Positions 41,672-51,786 of a stretch of DNA of 64,000 bases are shown piece after piece (within the stretch, counting starts at the first letter, position 1; every line of letters starts with the position of its first letter). This DNA is from Formosa sp. GTDB lineage: Bacteria > Bacteroidota > Bacteroidia > Flavobacteriales > Flavobacteriaceae. The notes beneath the pieces are model-generated. The model saw only the letters and a program-made list of their open reading frames with translations, did not search any database and was not told the origin of the DNA. The stretch is from assembly GCA_018673215.1 (NCBI GenBank), contig JABHDE010000007.1, forward strand, positions 1-64,000, written 5' to 3'. Both the position numbers and the translations under genes were made by a program.

Positions 41672-42565
41672 GGCTCTAGGGTGAAATTTTAACATGGCGT
41701 CTTTAAGATGGCTCTTATCAACGTGCATGTAGATTTCGGTTGTAGTAATACTTTCGTGCCCTAACATCATCTGAATGGCTCTCAAATCAGCCCCATTTTC
41801 TAGAAGATGGGTTGCAAAGGAATGCCTGAAGGTGTGCGGAGAAATATTTTTTTTAATTTCTGCTTTAGCTCCCAAGGTTTTTACAATAGTACAAATCATT
41901 GCCCTGCTGAGTTGCTTGCCACGACGGTTTAAAAATAAGGTATCGTTAAATGGAGTAGCAATCTTCATTTGTACTCGGACATGGTTTTTGTATAAATTGA
42001 TGTATTTTTGGGTCAATGGTCCAATTGGAACAAAGCGTTGTTTGTTGCCTTTTCCAGTGACCTTTATGAAGCCTTCATCAAAAAATAAATCTGAAATCTT
42101 AAGCTCTGTAAGTTCGCTCACACGAAGTCCACAGCTGTACAGAGTTTCGATAATGGCGCGGTTGCGTTCGCCTTGAGGGCTGCTTAAGTCAATTGCTTCT
42201 ACAATACGATCTATATCTTTAACCGATAGGGTATCGGGTAATTTACGACCTATTTTAGGGGCTTCAATACGTTCCAAAGGATTGGACTCAGTATAATTTT
42301 CAAAGATCAGATAATCATAAAAACTACGCAAACCAGAAATGAGTCTCGATTGAGTTCTTGGATTCAGTTCTTTTGCCATTTCATAGATAAATCCTTGTAG
42401 GTGTTCTGTTGTAATTTGAAGGGGACTAAGCTGCATATCGTTTGTTTCAAGATATTGTATCAGCTTATGAACATCATGAGTATAGTTGTTTACAGTGTGT
42501 ATGGACATGCCGCGCTCAATTTTTAGATATAAAGCAAAATCTTTTAAGGCATTATTCCACTTCAT
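41669..42565 (-). CDS. xerD: Site-specific tyrosine recombinase XerD
   Basis: 298 aa; YSCGLRVSELTEL, HTFRHSFATHLLENGADLRAIQMMLGHESITTTEIYMHV. Confidence 0.93.
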   Translation of the reverse strand: MKWNNALKDFALYLKIERGMSIHTVNNYTHDVHKLIQYLETNDMQLSPLQITTEHLQGFIYEMAKELNPRTQSRLISGLRSFYDYLIFENYTESNPLERIEAPKIGRKLPDTLSVKDIDRIVEAIDLSSPQGERNRAIIETLYSCGLRVSELTELKISDLFFDEGFIKVTGKGNKQRFVPIGPLTQKYINLYKNHVRVQMKIATPFNDTLFLNRRGKQLSRAMICTIVKTLGAKAEIKKNISPHTFRHSFATHLLENGADLRAIQMMLGHESITTTEIYMHVDKSHLKDAMLKFHPRA

Positions 42566-42946
42566 TAGACTGTTTTTTAAATATTTTTAATTTGATTGTA
42601 ATTGCCCACGTCCTGTAAACAAATATAACAAAGGTATTTTATAAATACAGCCTTGGTCTAAAAAAACCAATTCTGTTGTTAATCATTCATAAATAATAAA
42701 TCGTCATTACTTTTTTGTTTGACAATTATAAAAACATTTTAAATCAAGTTGTGATTCATTAATTTTAAGCTATTAACCATAGATATTATAAAATGGAGTA
42801 AAAGAATTTGCTGCGAATATTGGGTGTGTTTTTTAACGCTCTTGATGGTTAAATTTTAGGGAAAGAAATCAAGAAACTGTGTGGGATTAAATAATTAATT
42901 TTATCTATCCATACCATAGAAAGTAATGTTTCAACACTCATAAAAT

Positions 42947-42979
42947 AAAAAATCCGAAACATAAGTTTCGGATTTTTTT
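42947..42979 (-). terminator. Terminator downstream of tRNA-Ser
   Basis: AAATCCGAAAC-ATAA-GTTTCGGATTT with A/T tracts on both sides. Confidence 0.85.
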
Positions 42980-42981
42980 TG

Positions 42982-43066
42982 CGGAGAATGAGGGATTCGA
43001 ACCCCCGGAGGTGTGACCCTCAACAGTTTTCAAGACTGCCGCATTCGACCACTCTGCCAATTCTCC
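42982..43066 (-). tRNA. tRNA-Ser (anticodon UGA)
   Basis: Minus strand GGAGAATTGGCAGAGTGGTCGAATGCGGCAGTC-TTGAAAACTGTTGAGGGTCACACCTCCGGGGGTTCGAATCCCTCATTCTCCG: 7 bp acceptor, long variable arm, T-loop GTTCGAATC. Confidence 0.96.
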
Positions 43067-43075
43067 AACGGGCTG

Positions 43076-43105
43076 CAAATATAAAAGGGTTTTTAGTTCT
43101 ATCAA
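43076..43105 (-). promoter_or_regulatory. tRNA-Ser promoter TTG-N19-TATATTTG
   Basis: On the minus strand TATATTTG (43083-43076) is about 10 nt upstream of the tRNA 5' end; TTG at 43105-43103. Confidence 0.7.
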
Positions 43106-43215
43106 ATACTTTTAGTAATTATTTTTAAAAAAAATTCATCTATTTTAAGCAATTATTAAGATTATTTTTTACCGAACCGTTTTAAAATTATTTACTTTTG
43201 GAAAAAACCTTACCT

Positions 43216-43848
43216 ATGAATATTTTAAAAGCCCTTGAATGGCGTTATGCAACAAAAAAATTTGATTCTGAAGCTATTATTCCAGAAGAAACGATTGCTT
43301 TACTAAAAAATGCCTTCAACCTAACGGCAAGTTCTTACGGACTTCAACCGGTTAAATTACTACTGGTTAGTAATAAATCAATTTTAAATGATTTAGTTCC
43401 TTTGTCTATGAATCAAAAGCAAGTAGGTCAGGCGTCGCATCTGTGTGTATTTTGTGTTGAAACCAATATTGATGAAGCCTATATCAGAGCCTTTTTTGAT
43501 CGCATCATTTCTATTAACAATACTCCAGATGAAGTTTTAGATCCATTTCGAAGCAGTGTTATAAGTAGTTTTGAACAAAAATCAGAAGATGAAATTTTTA
43601 AATGGGGTGCTAAACAAGCCTATTTAGCGATGGGGAACATGCTCACTGTATGTGCTACTCAAGAAATTGATGCTTGTCCGATGGAAGGTTTTAATCCTGC
43701 TGAATACGACCGCTATTTAAAGCTTAATGAGCAAGGCCTACGTTCAGTACTTGTGATGCCCATTGGATACCGTGCATCAGATGATATGTTTGGCACAATG
43801 AAAAAAGTACGTAAACCCCTAAATGAATCAATAATAGAACTTAAATAA
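43216..43848 (+). CDS. NAD(P)H-dependent oxidoreductase (nitroreductase family)
   Basis: LKALEWRYATKKFDSE, ASSYGLQPVKLLLV, MEGFNPAEYDRYL. ATG at 43216 preferred over the TTG at 43198. Confidence 0.9.
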   Translation: MNILKALEWRYATKKFDSEAIIPEETIALLKNAFNLTASSYGLQPVKLLLVSNKSILNDLVPLSMNQKQVGQASHLCVFCVETNIDEAYIRAFFDRIISINNTPDEVLDPFRSSVISSFEQKSEDEIFKWGAKQAYLAMGNMLTVCATQEIDACPMEGFNPAEYDRYLKLNEQGLRSVLVMPIGYRASDDMFGTMKKVRKPLNESIIELK

Positions 43849-43855
43849 ACCTACT

Positions 43856-45052
43856 ATGCCCGGATTTGAACTTTTTGGCGTTGCCGAACGAAACGAAGTA
43901 AATGATGTATTAGACAGTGGCGTTTTAATGCGCTATGGATTTGACGGTATGCGACAAGGCCACTGGAAAGCAAAAGAATTAGAACAAGCCATTCAATCTC
44001 GTTTTGAAGTAAACCATGCCCAATTACTTTCGAGCGGAACCGCTGCGGTAAGTCTTGCACTCGCATCTGCAGGCATCGGAGCTGGTGATGAAGTTATTAT
44101 GCCATGCTTTACATTTGTGGCAAGTTTCGAAGCCATTCTTATGTTGGGAGCGACCCCTATTCTTGTTGATATTGACGATACTTTGACTTTAGATATTGAG
44201 GCTGTCAAAGCGGCTGTCACACCTAAAACCAAAGCTGTTATGTGTGTGCACATGTGTGGAAGTATGGGAGATTTAGACGCTTTAAAAAAGATATGTAATG
44301 AACACAATCTATTTCTTATCGAAGATGCCTGTCAAGCAATAGGAGGGACCTACAAAGGAAAAGCTCTTGGTACCGTTGGGGACTTGGGTTGTTTTTCGTT
44401 TGATTTTGTTAAAACCGTTACTTGTGGAGAAGGAGGGGTAGTTATTACTAACAATAAAGAATTTTACACTCATTCCGATCAATATAGCGATCATGGACAC
44501 GATCATGAAGGAAATGATAGAGGTGCAGAAACCCATCCAATTTTAGGTTATAATTTTCGTATTTCAGAGTTAAATGCTGCCGTGGGTGTTGCACAATTTG
44601 GTCGTTTAGATGAATTTTTAGCAATTCAAAAAAAGCATTATACAATAATAAGAAATGAGTTGTCTAACATCGCAGGTGTCAGTTTCAGAACCGTTCCAGA
44701 AGGAGGTGAAGAAAGTTATGCGTTTTTGAATTTCTTTTTAAAGGATTTAGAAACGGCTCGAAATGTAAATAAGGCATTTAAAACTAATGGGATAGATGTA
44801 TGTTTTCACTATTTTGATAACAACTGGCATTACATCCGGAAATGGGAACATCTAAAAACACAAAAATCTTTATTCCCTTTAAGTCAAGAAGTCAAAAATG
44901 GATTAGCGTATTTAAAAGATAAAAATTTTGATAAATCTGACCATTTTATAGGACGAAATTTATCATGTTTAATTAAACTGTCTTGGACAGAATCAGAGGT
45001 GAAACAAAGAGCTCAAACCATGGCTAAACTCATTTCAGAAGCAATTGCTTAA
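43856..45052 (+). CDS. kdnA: DegT/DnrJ aminotransferase resembling 8-amino-3,8-dideoxy-manno-octulosonate transaminase (KdnA)
   Basis: MPGFELFGVAERNEVNDV, HAQLLSSGTAAVSLALASAGIGAGDEVIMPCFTFVAS, HMCGSMGDLDALKKICNEHNLFLIEDACQAIGGTYKGKALGTVGDLGCFSFDFVKTVTCGEGG, SDHGHDHEGNDRGAETHPILGYNFRISELNAA closely resemble remembered Shewanella KdnA. Confidence 0.85.
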   Translation: MPGFELFGVAERNEVNDVLDSGVLMRYGFDGMRQGHWKAKELEQAIQSRFEVNHAQLLSSGTAAVSLALASAGIGAGDEVIMPCFTFVASFEAILMLGATPILVDIDDTLTLDIEAVKAAVTPKTKAVMCVHMCGSMGDLDALKKICNEHNLFLIEDACQAIGGTYKGKALGTVGDLGCFSFDFVKTVTCGEGGVVITNNKEFYTHSDQYSDHGHDHEGNDRGAETHPILGYNFRISELNAAVGVAQFGRLDEFLAIQKKHYTIIRNELSNIAGVSFRTVPEGGEESYAFLNFFLKDLETARNVNKAFKTNGIDVCFHYFDNNWHYIRKWEHLKTQKSLFPLSQEVKNGLAYLKDKNFDKSDHFIGRNLSCLIKLSWTESEVKQRAQTMAKLISEAIA

Positions 45053-46203
45053 TAATTAATGTAGTCAACAATTTCTAATCCATACCCTATAATACCCACA
45101 CGTTTAGTCCGCTCACTGTTAGAAATAAGACCTAGCTTGTGAATATTCAAATCGTGAAGGATTTGTGCACCAATTCCAAAATCTTTTGAGTCCATTACAA
45201 TGCTAGGAGATTTGGTGACCTTTCCTTTTTGTTGCATGTTTTTCACAATTTCCAATCGCTTTAAAAGGTTGGCGGGCTGACTCACTTGATTGATGAATAG
45301 AATGGCTCCTTTTCTGTGCTTATTAATCAACTGAAACATACTGTCTAGTTGTTGGTCAGCATCGTTTGTTAGCGTCCCTAATACATCGTTGTTGACAAGT
45401 GAAGAATTAATTCGTGTTGGAACCGTTTCGTTTGTACTCCAAGTGCCTTTAGTTAATGCAATATGAACTGAATCGTTTGTAGTCTGTTGATAAGCTCTCA
45501 ATCTAAAATCACCAAAACGTGTTTCAATTTGAAAATCTTGTTTTTTCTTGATCAAAGAATCATGCTCCATTCGGTAGGCTACTAAATCTTCAATAGAAAT
45601 TATTTTTAAATCGAATTTTTCAGCGACTATTCTTAACTCTGGAAGTCGTGCCATTGATCCGTCATCATTCAAAATTTCTACTAAAATTCCTGCAGGCTCC
45701 AATCCAGCTAAGCGTGCTAAATCTACTGCAGCTTCTGTATGACCTGTACGACGTAGAACTCCACCATTTTTTGCTTTTAAAGGAAAAATATGACCTGGAC
45801 GTCCTAAATCGTGCGGTTTAGTATTTGGATCAACTAATGATTTAATTGTTTTAGAACGGTCTGATGTAGAAATTCCGGTCGTACATCCATTTCCAATCAA
45901 ATCTACAGAAACTGTAAATTGCGTGTTATGCAATACCGTATTGTTTTGTACCATCATGTTAAGACCTAATTCATCACATCTGGTTTCAGTTAGAGGAGCA
46001 CATATCAAACCACGCCCGTGTAATGCCATGAAATTAATCATCTCAGGAGTAACTTTTTCAGCAGCGGCAATAAAATCACCTTCATTTTCTCTATTTTCAT
46101 CATCAACAACGACTACTACTTTGCCTAATCGAATGTCATTAATAGCATCTTCAATACTATTTAAGTTGGTATTTGATTTTGTTTTTTGCTCTGAAATTGA
46201 CAT
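45049..46203 (-). CDS. ribB: 3,4-dihydroxy-2-butanone-4-phosphate synthase fused to a degenerate GTP cyclohydrolase II-like domain
   Basis: Intact RibB motifs (DDENRENEGDF, GCTTGISTSDR, RPGHIFPL, RRTGHTEAAVDLARLAGL). The RibA half lacks the zinc Cys (SSLVNNDVLGTLTNDADQQL) and GRGIGL (QPANL). Confidence 0.93.
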   Translation of the reverse strand: MSISEQKTKSNTNLNSIEDAINDIRLGKVVVVVDDENRENEGDFIAAAEKVTPEMINFMALHGRGLICAPLTETRCDELGLNMMVQNNTVLHNTQFTVSVDLIGNGCTTGISTSDRSKTIKSLVDPNTKPHDLGRPGHIFPLKAKNGGVLRRTGHTEAAVDLARLAGLEPAGILVEILNDDGSMARLPELRIVAEKFDLKIISIEDLVAYRMEHDSLIKKKQDFQIETRFGDFRLRAYQQTTNDSVHIALTKGTWSTNETVPTRINSSLVNNDVLGTLTNDADQQLDSMFQLINKHRKGAILFINQVSQPANLLKRLEIVKNMQQKGKVTKSPSIVMDSKDFGIGAQILHDLNIHKLGLISNSERTKRVGIIGYGLEIVDYINY

Positions 46204-46246
46204 TGTGTTTTTATTTTTGGTAAAGATATTACAACTAATTCAATCG

Positions 46247-48229
46247 TTAGGATATTTTCAATAAATCTTCTTTCATTTTCTTTATGAAAAAGGGTCTGTA
46301 AAGAAAAAATAAAGGAATTCCTAAAATAATGAAGACGAAAGAGTTTGTTAAAAATTTAATAGATAATAATTTGTAAAAATCAGATTGATTTGAAGTTGAT
46401 TTTTGGAACACCACAACAAAAAATATCAGACCTAAAATGGCAAATCCGCTAGTTATTTTTCCAATTATTGGAATCCCATTTTCAGCTAAAATTGAACCTC
46501 CTAAGCCTAGAATAATTGTAAGTATATTTAAAACAAGGGCTAGTTTAGAGTTTTCTTTGAAATCGATAAAAAGGCGTAAGGCATTTTCATATTTCTGGTT
46601 AGACAAATTACCTCCCAATTTTAGTTCTAATTCACTAATACCTCTAGAATTTAAGATTTTTATAGCAGTTTGTCTGTAATTTAAGGAAAGTCCAAACTGT
46701 CTAAAATTTTTAATAATATCAATCAATTTTTTATTATCAAATCCATCTAATTCGGAAGTATTTTCTGAAGAAAGTTGTAGGGTATCTACAATTTCTGTAT
46801 CTGATTTTGAAGTGACTAAACGCTTCAAAGGGATCAAAACACTATCAAAATCAATCAATGCGCGGTCTTTTGTCGCGCGGTTGGTTAAATAAATGCTAAA
46901 AGGTAGTAGTATTAAAGAGGATAGCCAGGCAGCTAATACAGGATCTACACTGCTATCTTCCGAACTATTTTTGGCAAATAGTCCAATAAAGTGATAGGTC
47001 AAAAATATAAGTATAGCTATGACTAATGGCAATCCAATACCGCCCTTGCGGATTAATGCTCCCAAAGGTGCTCCCACAAAGAATAAAATTATACATGACA
47101 GGCCTAAAGCAAACTTATCGTGTAAGGCTACGACATGTTTGTTGACTGTCACAAGAGAGTCTAACATTGTTTTTGATTTGGAGGTCAACTCCTTTTTAGC
47201 TGTTTTAGTCGTGTTTAACGCTAAATCTATCAATTGAATACTTTTGCGTTCATCATACAACTTTAAAATATCCACATTTTCAGTAATAGAATCCAGTTCG
47301 CTTACTTTGTAATTCTGATTTAAAGTGTGGTGGTTGGTACGCTTTAACATCGTTTCTGAAAACGTTGTTAAAACGTCACTTCTCTTCACGTTTAGGGAGT
47401 CAATTGCAGTTTTTAAATCTACTACATTTAACATCGTATGCTTGGTAATACTTTCTTTACTTTCAAAATCTATATTGTTGAATTGAGATACATCAATATT
47501 AATAATATATTTTTCAAACGTACTTTTTACCAGCGGTCTGTTCTTTGTTCGCTTTGTATAGTCTTTATGCTGAATCTCATCGTAATAATTTCCGTCAAAT
47601 AAGACGAGTTGTAATACGTCAGATGTTTCATTACTAATAAACTCTCCAGTATTTGCTTTGATCACAGTAAAGTTTCCTGAAAACGAACCTTTTTTCTGGT
47701 GAATGATCACGTCTCTTAAGAATTCTCCATTTTCACCACTCTTTTCGGCTACCTTTATATTAATTTCGTTCAGTTGATTAAACTGACCTTCAGCGATGGC
47801 CATTGCGGGTTTTACTTTAGCAATATTTCTTCTCAGACTGTAAAAATTAAATTCAGCGAATGGAATTACACTGTTTGCAAAGAAAAAACTAATGACTGCT
47901 AAAAACACTATAAAAACACTCAGGCTTTTCATGGCACGTTGAAGAGAAATCCCTGTAGATTTCATTGCTGCAAATTCATAGTTTTCTGAAAACCCTCCAA
48001 ATACCATTATAGATGCTAGAAGAATTGTTAGGGGTAAAACCAAGACTACAATACGAGGTGAAACATAGAGTAAGAACTTAAGGACAACTTCTATTTCTAA
48101 ATCTTTCCCTGCAAGTTCCGAAATATATACCCATACTGATTGTAATATAAAAATCATCATCAGTATCGTGAATACACTGAAAAATGTTTTTAAATAAGTT
48201 GTCAGGATGTATCGGTCTAAAATTTTCAA
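46247..48229 (-). CDS. LptF/LptG family permease (LPS export)
   Basis: 660 aa; MKILDRYILTTYLKTFFSVFTILMMIFILQSVWVYISELAGK, GFSENYEFAAMKSTGISLQRAM. Confidence 0.9.
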   Translation of the reverse strand: MKILDRYILTTYLKTFFSVFTILMMIFILQSVWVYISELAGKDLEIEVVLKFLLYVSPRIVVLVLPLTILLASIMVFGGFSENYEFAAMKSTGISLQRAMKSLSVFIVFLAVISFFFANSVIPFAEFNFYSLRRNIAKVKPAMAIAEGQFNQLNEINIKVAEKSGENGEFLRDVIIHQKKGSFSGNFTVIKANTGEFISNETSDVLQLVLFDGNYYDEIQHKDYTKRTKNRPLVKSTFEKYIINIDVSQFNNIDFESKESITKHTMLNVVDLKTAIDSLNVKRSDVLTTFSETMLKRTNHHTLNQNYKVSELDSITENVDILKLYDERKSIQLIDLALNTTKTAKKELTSKSKTMLDSLVTVNKHVVALHDKFALGLSCIILFFVGAPLGALIRKGGIGLPLVIAILIFLTYHFIGLFAKNSSEDSSVDPVLAAWLSSLILLPFSIYLTNRATKDRALIDFDSVLIPLKRLVTSKSDTEIVDTLQLSSENTSELDGFDNKKLIDIIKNFRQFGLSLNYRQTAIKILNSRGISELELKLGGNLSNQKYENALRLFIDFKENSKLALVLNILTIILGLGGSILAENGIPIIGKITSGFAILGLIFFVVVFQKSTSNQSDFYKLLSIKFLTNSFVFIILGIPLFFLYRPFFIKKMKEDLLKIS

Positions 48230-48237
48230 AATAATAC

Positions 48238-48894
48238 TTAGTCTAAATTATTTATAAAGTAGTCCGTATATTTTGAAGCATCGAATCTGAATAAATTTTC
48301 AGGTAATAGTTGATTGGTTTTAAAAGAAAGGATTGTTAATGTTGTTTTTGTATTATTATCACCAATTTCAATTAAATTATAAACATGCTTTGTGTTTGTG
48401 TCAATTCCCAACAATACATAATTTATTTCTGTATTTGAGTCGATGGGAATTAATTTAATGTATTGAATTTTTCGTCCTCTTACATTTTGAACAATATCCA
48501 TTTTATAATTATAGCCATCTTCGTAAAATGAGAGCAGTTGACTAGGAGTGATGGTGTTTTCATCAGCCGTATTTTGTGTAGAGATCGTCACTTCTTCATC
48601 TTCGGGGCTTATAGAAATCAGTTTTTTTCCATCAAATATTCTAGTCATTCCTAGGATATTCAATACGTAATTGTCACCCACGAGTATAACGTCTCCACGT
48701 GTTTCTTGATGTATATTTTCTTCGCTATTGTCCATAACATATTTAAACTCCAATACCATATTATCGTAACCATTGACATTGTTACTTACTTCGTCAAGAA
48801 GGGCTTGAGCTTCAGGATCGCGGTTTTGTGCAAAACCAAATCCAACGATCAAAGTCAATATTAAAGTTATAAAATTCTTCATCTTTTTATTCAA
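48238..48894 (-). CDS. LolA-like outer membrane lipoprotein carrier protein
   Basis: Signal peptide; ALLDEVSNNVNGYDNMVLEFKYVMDN, GDNYVLNILGMTRIFDGKKLISISPEDEEVTI. Confidence 0.82.
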   Translation of the reverse strand: MNKKMKNFITLILTLIVGFGFAQNRDPEAQALLDEVSNNVNGYDNMVLEFKYVMDNSEENIHQETRGDVILVGDNYVLNILGMTRIFDGKKLISISPEDEEVTISTQNTADENTITPSQLLSFYEDGYNYKMDIVQNVRGRKIQYIKLIPIDSNTEINYVLLGIDTNTKHVYNLIEIGDNNTKTTLTILSFKTNQLLPENLFRFDASKYTDYFINNLD

Positions 48895-51268
48895 TTTCTA
48901 AATCTAATAATTGATTTAATGCTATAAAATCAGGGATAAGGACTTGCCGTGCTTTACTGCCTTCAAATGGGCCAACGATTCCTGCAGCTTCCAGCTGGTC
49001 AATTAAACGTCCAGCTCTGTTGTATCCAAGCTTTAGTTTACGTTGCAATAAAGAAGCGGATCCTTGTTGAGCAGTCACAATTACCTCTGCAGCTTCCCTA
49101 AACAGTTGATCTCTTTCGTCGATATTGTTATCAAGACTTGTGCCAGACTCTTCACTAATGTATTCAGGAAGTAGATACGCATTCGGATAGGCTTTTTGAG
49201 ATCCAATATAATCTGTTAGTTTTTCGACTTCAGGAGTATCTACAAAGGCACATTGAATACGAATCATGTCGTTTCCTTGTGTATATAATAAATCTCCACG
49301 TCCAATCAACTGATCCGCACCAGAACTATCTAAAATAGTTCTAGAATCAATTTTAGAGGTCACTCTAAATGCTATACGCGCAGGGAAATTAGCTTTTATA
49401 ATTCCTGTAATTACATTTACTGATGGGCGTTGAGTCGCTACAATTAAGTGAATTCCAATTGCCCTTGCCAACTGTGCCAAACGTGCAATAGGGGTTTCAA
49501 CTTCCTTACCAGCAGTCATAATTAAATCGGCAAACTCATCAACTACTAAGATAATATAAGGTAAGAATTTATGACCATCATTAGGATTGAGTTTTCGTGC
49601 CTTAAATTTTTCGTTGTACTCTTTAATATTTCTACAAAACGCATTTTTAAGCATCTCATAACGGTTGTCCATCTCAATACACAAGGAATTTAAGGTATTA
49701 ATAACCTTAGTATTGTCGGTTATAATGGCATCCTCACTATCTGGAAGTTTTGCCAAATAATGACGTTCAATTTTATTAAAAAGCGTTAGTTCAACTTTCT
49801 TTGGGTCCACCAATACAAACTTTACTTCTGCAGGATGTTTTTTGTATAGTAAGGATGTAAGGACTGCATTCAATCCAACGGATTTTCCTTGTCCTGTAGC
49901 ACCTGCCATAAGAAGGTGAGGCATTTTGGCTAAATCTACGACAAAGGTTTCGTTGCTTATTGTTTTTCCCAAAGCAATTGGAAGTTCCATTTCTGATTTC
50001 TGAAACTTTTGAGAGGCAATAACAGAATGCATGGAAACAATTGTTGCATTTTTGTTTGGCACTTCAATACCAATCGTACCGCGTCCAGGGATTGGTGCAA
50101 TGATTCGAATGCCCAAGGCAGAGAGTGAAAGTGCTATATCGTCTTCTAAATTTTTAATTTTTGAAATCCGGACACCAGCTTCAGGTATGATTTCATAAAG
50201 AGTGACTGTCGGACCAATTGTTGCTTTTATATTTGCAATTCCAATTTTATAATTATTGAGAGTCTCAACAATTTTATTTTTATTTTCTTCTAACTCTTCT
50301 TGGTTGATAGTGATGCCTTCTGTATCGTATTTTTTAAGTAAATCTAAAGAAGGAAATTTAAACTTTGATAGCTCTAAAGTAGGATCTACCTCTCCAAAGT
50401 CATCTACTAATTTAGCAGCAAGATTATCGGTCTCAGACAGTTCTTCTACATTGGCCTCAATTTTCATTTCTATGGGCTCTTCTTCAACACTCTGCTCTTT
50501 AGCAGGCACATTCACTTCTAAAGTACTCGGTGCATCAATACTTGAGTGGTTTGATATTGTGGGTTCTAGGTTTTCTAAAGGGACTTCAAATGTTGATCTT
50601 AAAGGAGCATCATCTTGAGATAACACTTCAGTATTTGAAGTTGATGAATGGTTTTCATCTGACATTTCTGATTTAAGTTCGTGTTTAGTCCGTACAAACA
50701 AGCGTGCAATATGTTGTGGGCCAACTTTGAAACGCAAGGCGATATACACTATAAAACAAAACACTAATAATAGAGCAGTTCCTATTTTACCTATATAATC
50801 TTGTAGTAATATATTTAATTCATAACCAATAACCCCGCCTAATTTTGGAGCCGTTTCAAATGCAAATCCAAATAACATAGATCCCCAAATAATTATAAGC
50901 GTTCCCCAAAACCAATTTCTATGTAAACGTTTTTTGGAAGAATTTGCTAGAACCGAAATTCCAGATAAAAACAATAAACCAGAAAATATAAATGAGGAGA
51001 TTCCAAACCCTTTGTAAATCAGTAAATGACTTGTCCAAGCTCCAACTTTACTGAGCCAGTTTTTGGTTTCTACAGTTCTATTTGTAAATTCTTTAAGAAT
51101 ACTTTGATCATTTTCACCTGTAAATAAATAGGAGAGTAGGGATACAAATAATAAGATTCCAAGAATTACTAAAAAACTTCCCAACACCAATCTCTGAGAA
51201 TTGGTAAGGGTAAGATTAAATTTTGAGAACCGTTTATGGGTAGTTTTAGTTGTTGATTTTCTCGCCAT
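48887..51268 (-). CDS. ftsK: FtsK/SpoIIIE DNA translocase
   Basis: 793 aa; 4 TM segments, Walker A MAGATGQGKSVGLNAVLTSLLYKKHP, C-terminal gamma domain LLQRKLKLGYNRAGRLIDQLEAAGIVGP. Confidence 0.95.
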   Translation of the reverse strand: MARKSTTKTTHKRFSKFNLTLTNSQRLVLGSFLVILGILLFVSLLSYLFTGENDQSILKEFTNRTVETKNWLSKVGAWTSHLLIYKGFGISSFIFSGLLFLSGISVLANSSKKRLHRNWFWGTLIIIWGSMLFGFAFETAPKLGGVIGYELNILLQDYIGKIGTALLLVFCFIVYIALRFKVGPQHIARLFVRTKHELKSEMSDENHSSTSNTEVLSQDDAPLRSTFEVPLENLEPTISNHSSIDAPSTLEVNVPAKEQSVEEEPIEMKIEANVEELSETDNLAAKLVDDFGEVDPTLELSKFKFPSLDLLKKYDTEGITINQEELEENKNKIVETLNNYKIGIANIKATIGPTVTLYEIIPEAGVRISKIKNLEDDIALSLSALGIRIIAPIPGRGTIGIEVPNKNATIVSMHSVIASQKFQKSEMELPIALGKTISNETFVVDLAKMPHLLMAGATGQGKSVGLNAVLTSLLYKKHPAEVKFVLVDPKKVELTLFNKIERHYLAKLPDSEDAIITDNTKVINTLNSLCIEMDNRYEMLKNAFCRNIKEYNEKFKARKLNPNDGHKFLPYIILVVDEFADLIMTAGKEVETPIARLAQLARAIGIHLIVATQRPSVNVITGIIKANFPARIAFRVTSKIDSRTILDSSGADQLIGRGDLLYTQGNDMIRIQCAFVDTPEVEKLTDYIGSQKAYPNAYLLPEYISEESGTSLDNNIDERDQLFREAAEVIVTAQQGSASLLQRKLKLGYNRAGRLIDQLEAAGIVGPFEGSKARQVLIPDFIALNQLLDLEIE

Positions 51269-51384
51269 TGCTCTTTCGGAGGTTTCAACAAAAATACAAA
51301 TTACTAACGTTTATCCTAGTATATAGATACTGTTTTGTTTTTAACAATAGTTTACACCTAGTATATTTAAGTTCTGTGTATTTT

Positions 51385-51696
51385 TTAGTTCTTTGGTTCT
51401 AAGCGATTGGACTCAATGATCAAAGCTGTAACTCCTAATAAAACGATCCCACAAACTACATATAAATGTATTTTTTCAGGAACGTTTACAAACGATAATC
51501 CCACTCCAATGATAAGAACGCTCAACCCTGTTAATACTAAATATTTTCGTGCGATATGCGTTAATTTATCCGTATCAATTTTCTCTTTTTCTTCATTTGA
51601 TAGGGTGTTATATCCAGCCAATAAATCGGGGTTATTTTTAACAAGAAGCCCTGCTAGAATTAAAATCACCCCAGTAATTAGACTACTATAAATCAT
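51385..51696 (-). CDS. DUF3784-like small membrane protein
   Basis: Three hydrophobic segments, 103 aa, LAGYNTLSNEEKEKID. Confidence 0.7.
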   Translation of the reverse strand: MIYSSLITGVILILAGLLVKNNPDLLAGYNTLSNEEKEKIDTDKLTHIARKYLVLTGLSVLIIGVGLSFVNVPEKIHLYVVCGIVLLGVTALIIESNRLEPKN

Positions 51697-51786
51697 AACA
51701 CAATAAATATTATATCTCCAAATTTAATATTTCAACTTCGTAAAAACTATTTATATTTATCTAAATTTGAACTTGATTATTATATT

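Noticed and set aside
41669-42565. Integrase of a mobile element next to a tRNA
   Set aside because: Sequence and size fit housekeeping XerD; no att-like tRNA repeat or cargo genes were seen near tRNA-Ser.
43993-44307. Antisense 104 aa ORF inside kdnA
   Set aside because: Shadow ORF opposite conserved aminotransferase sequence.
50256-50618. Plus-strand 120 aa Ser-rich ORF within ftsK
   Set aside because: Lies opposite the low-complexity linker of FtsK, where stop-free antisense frames arise by chance.
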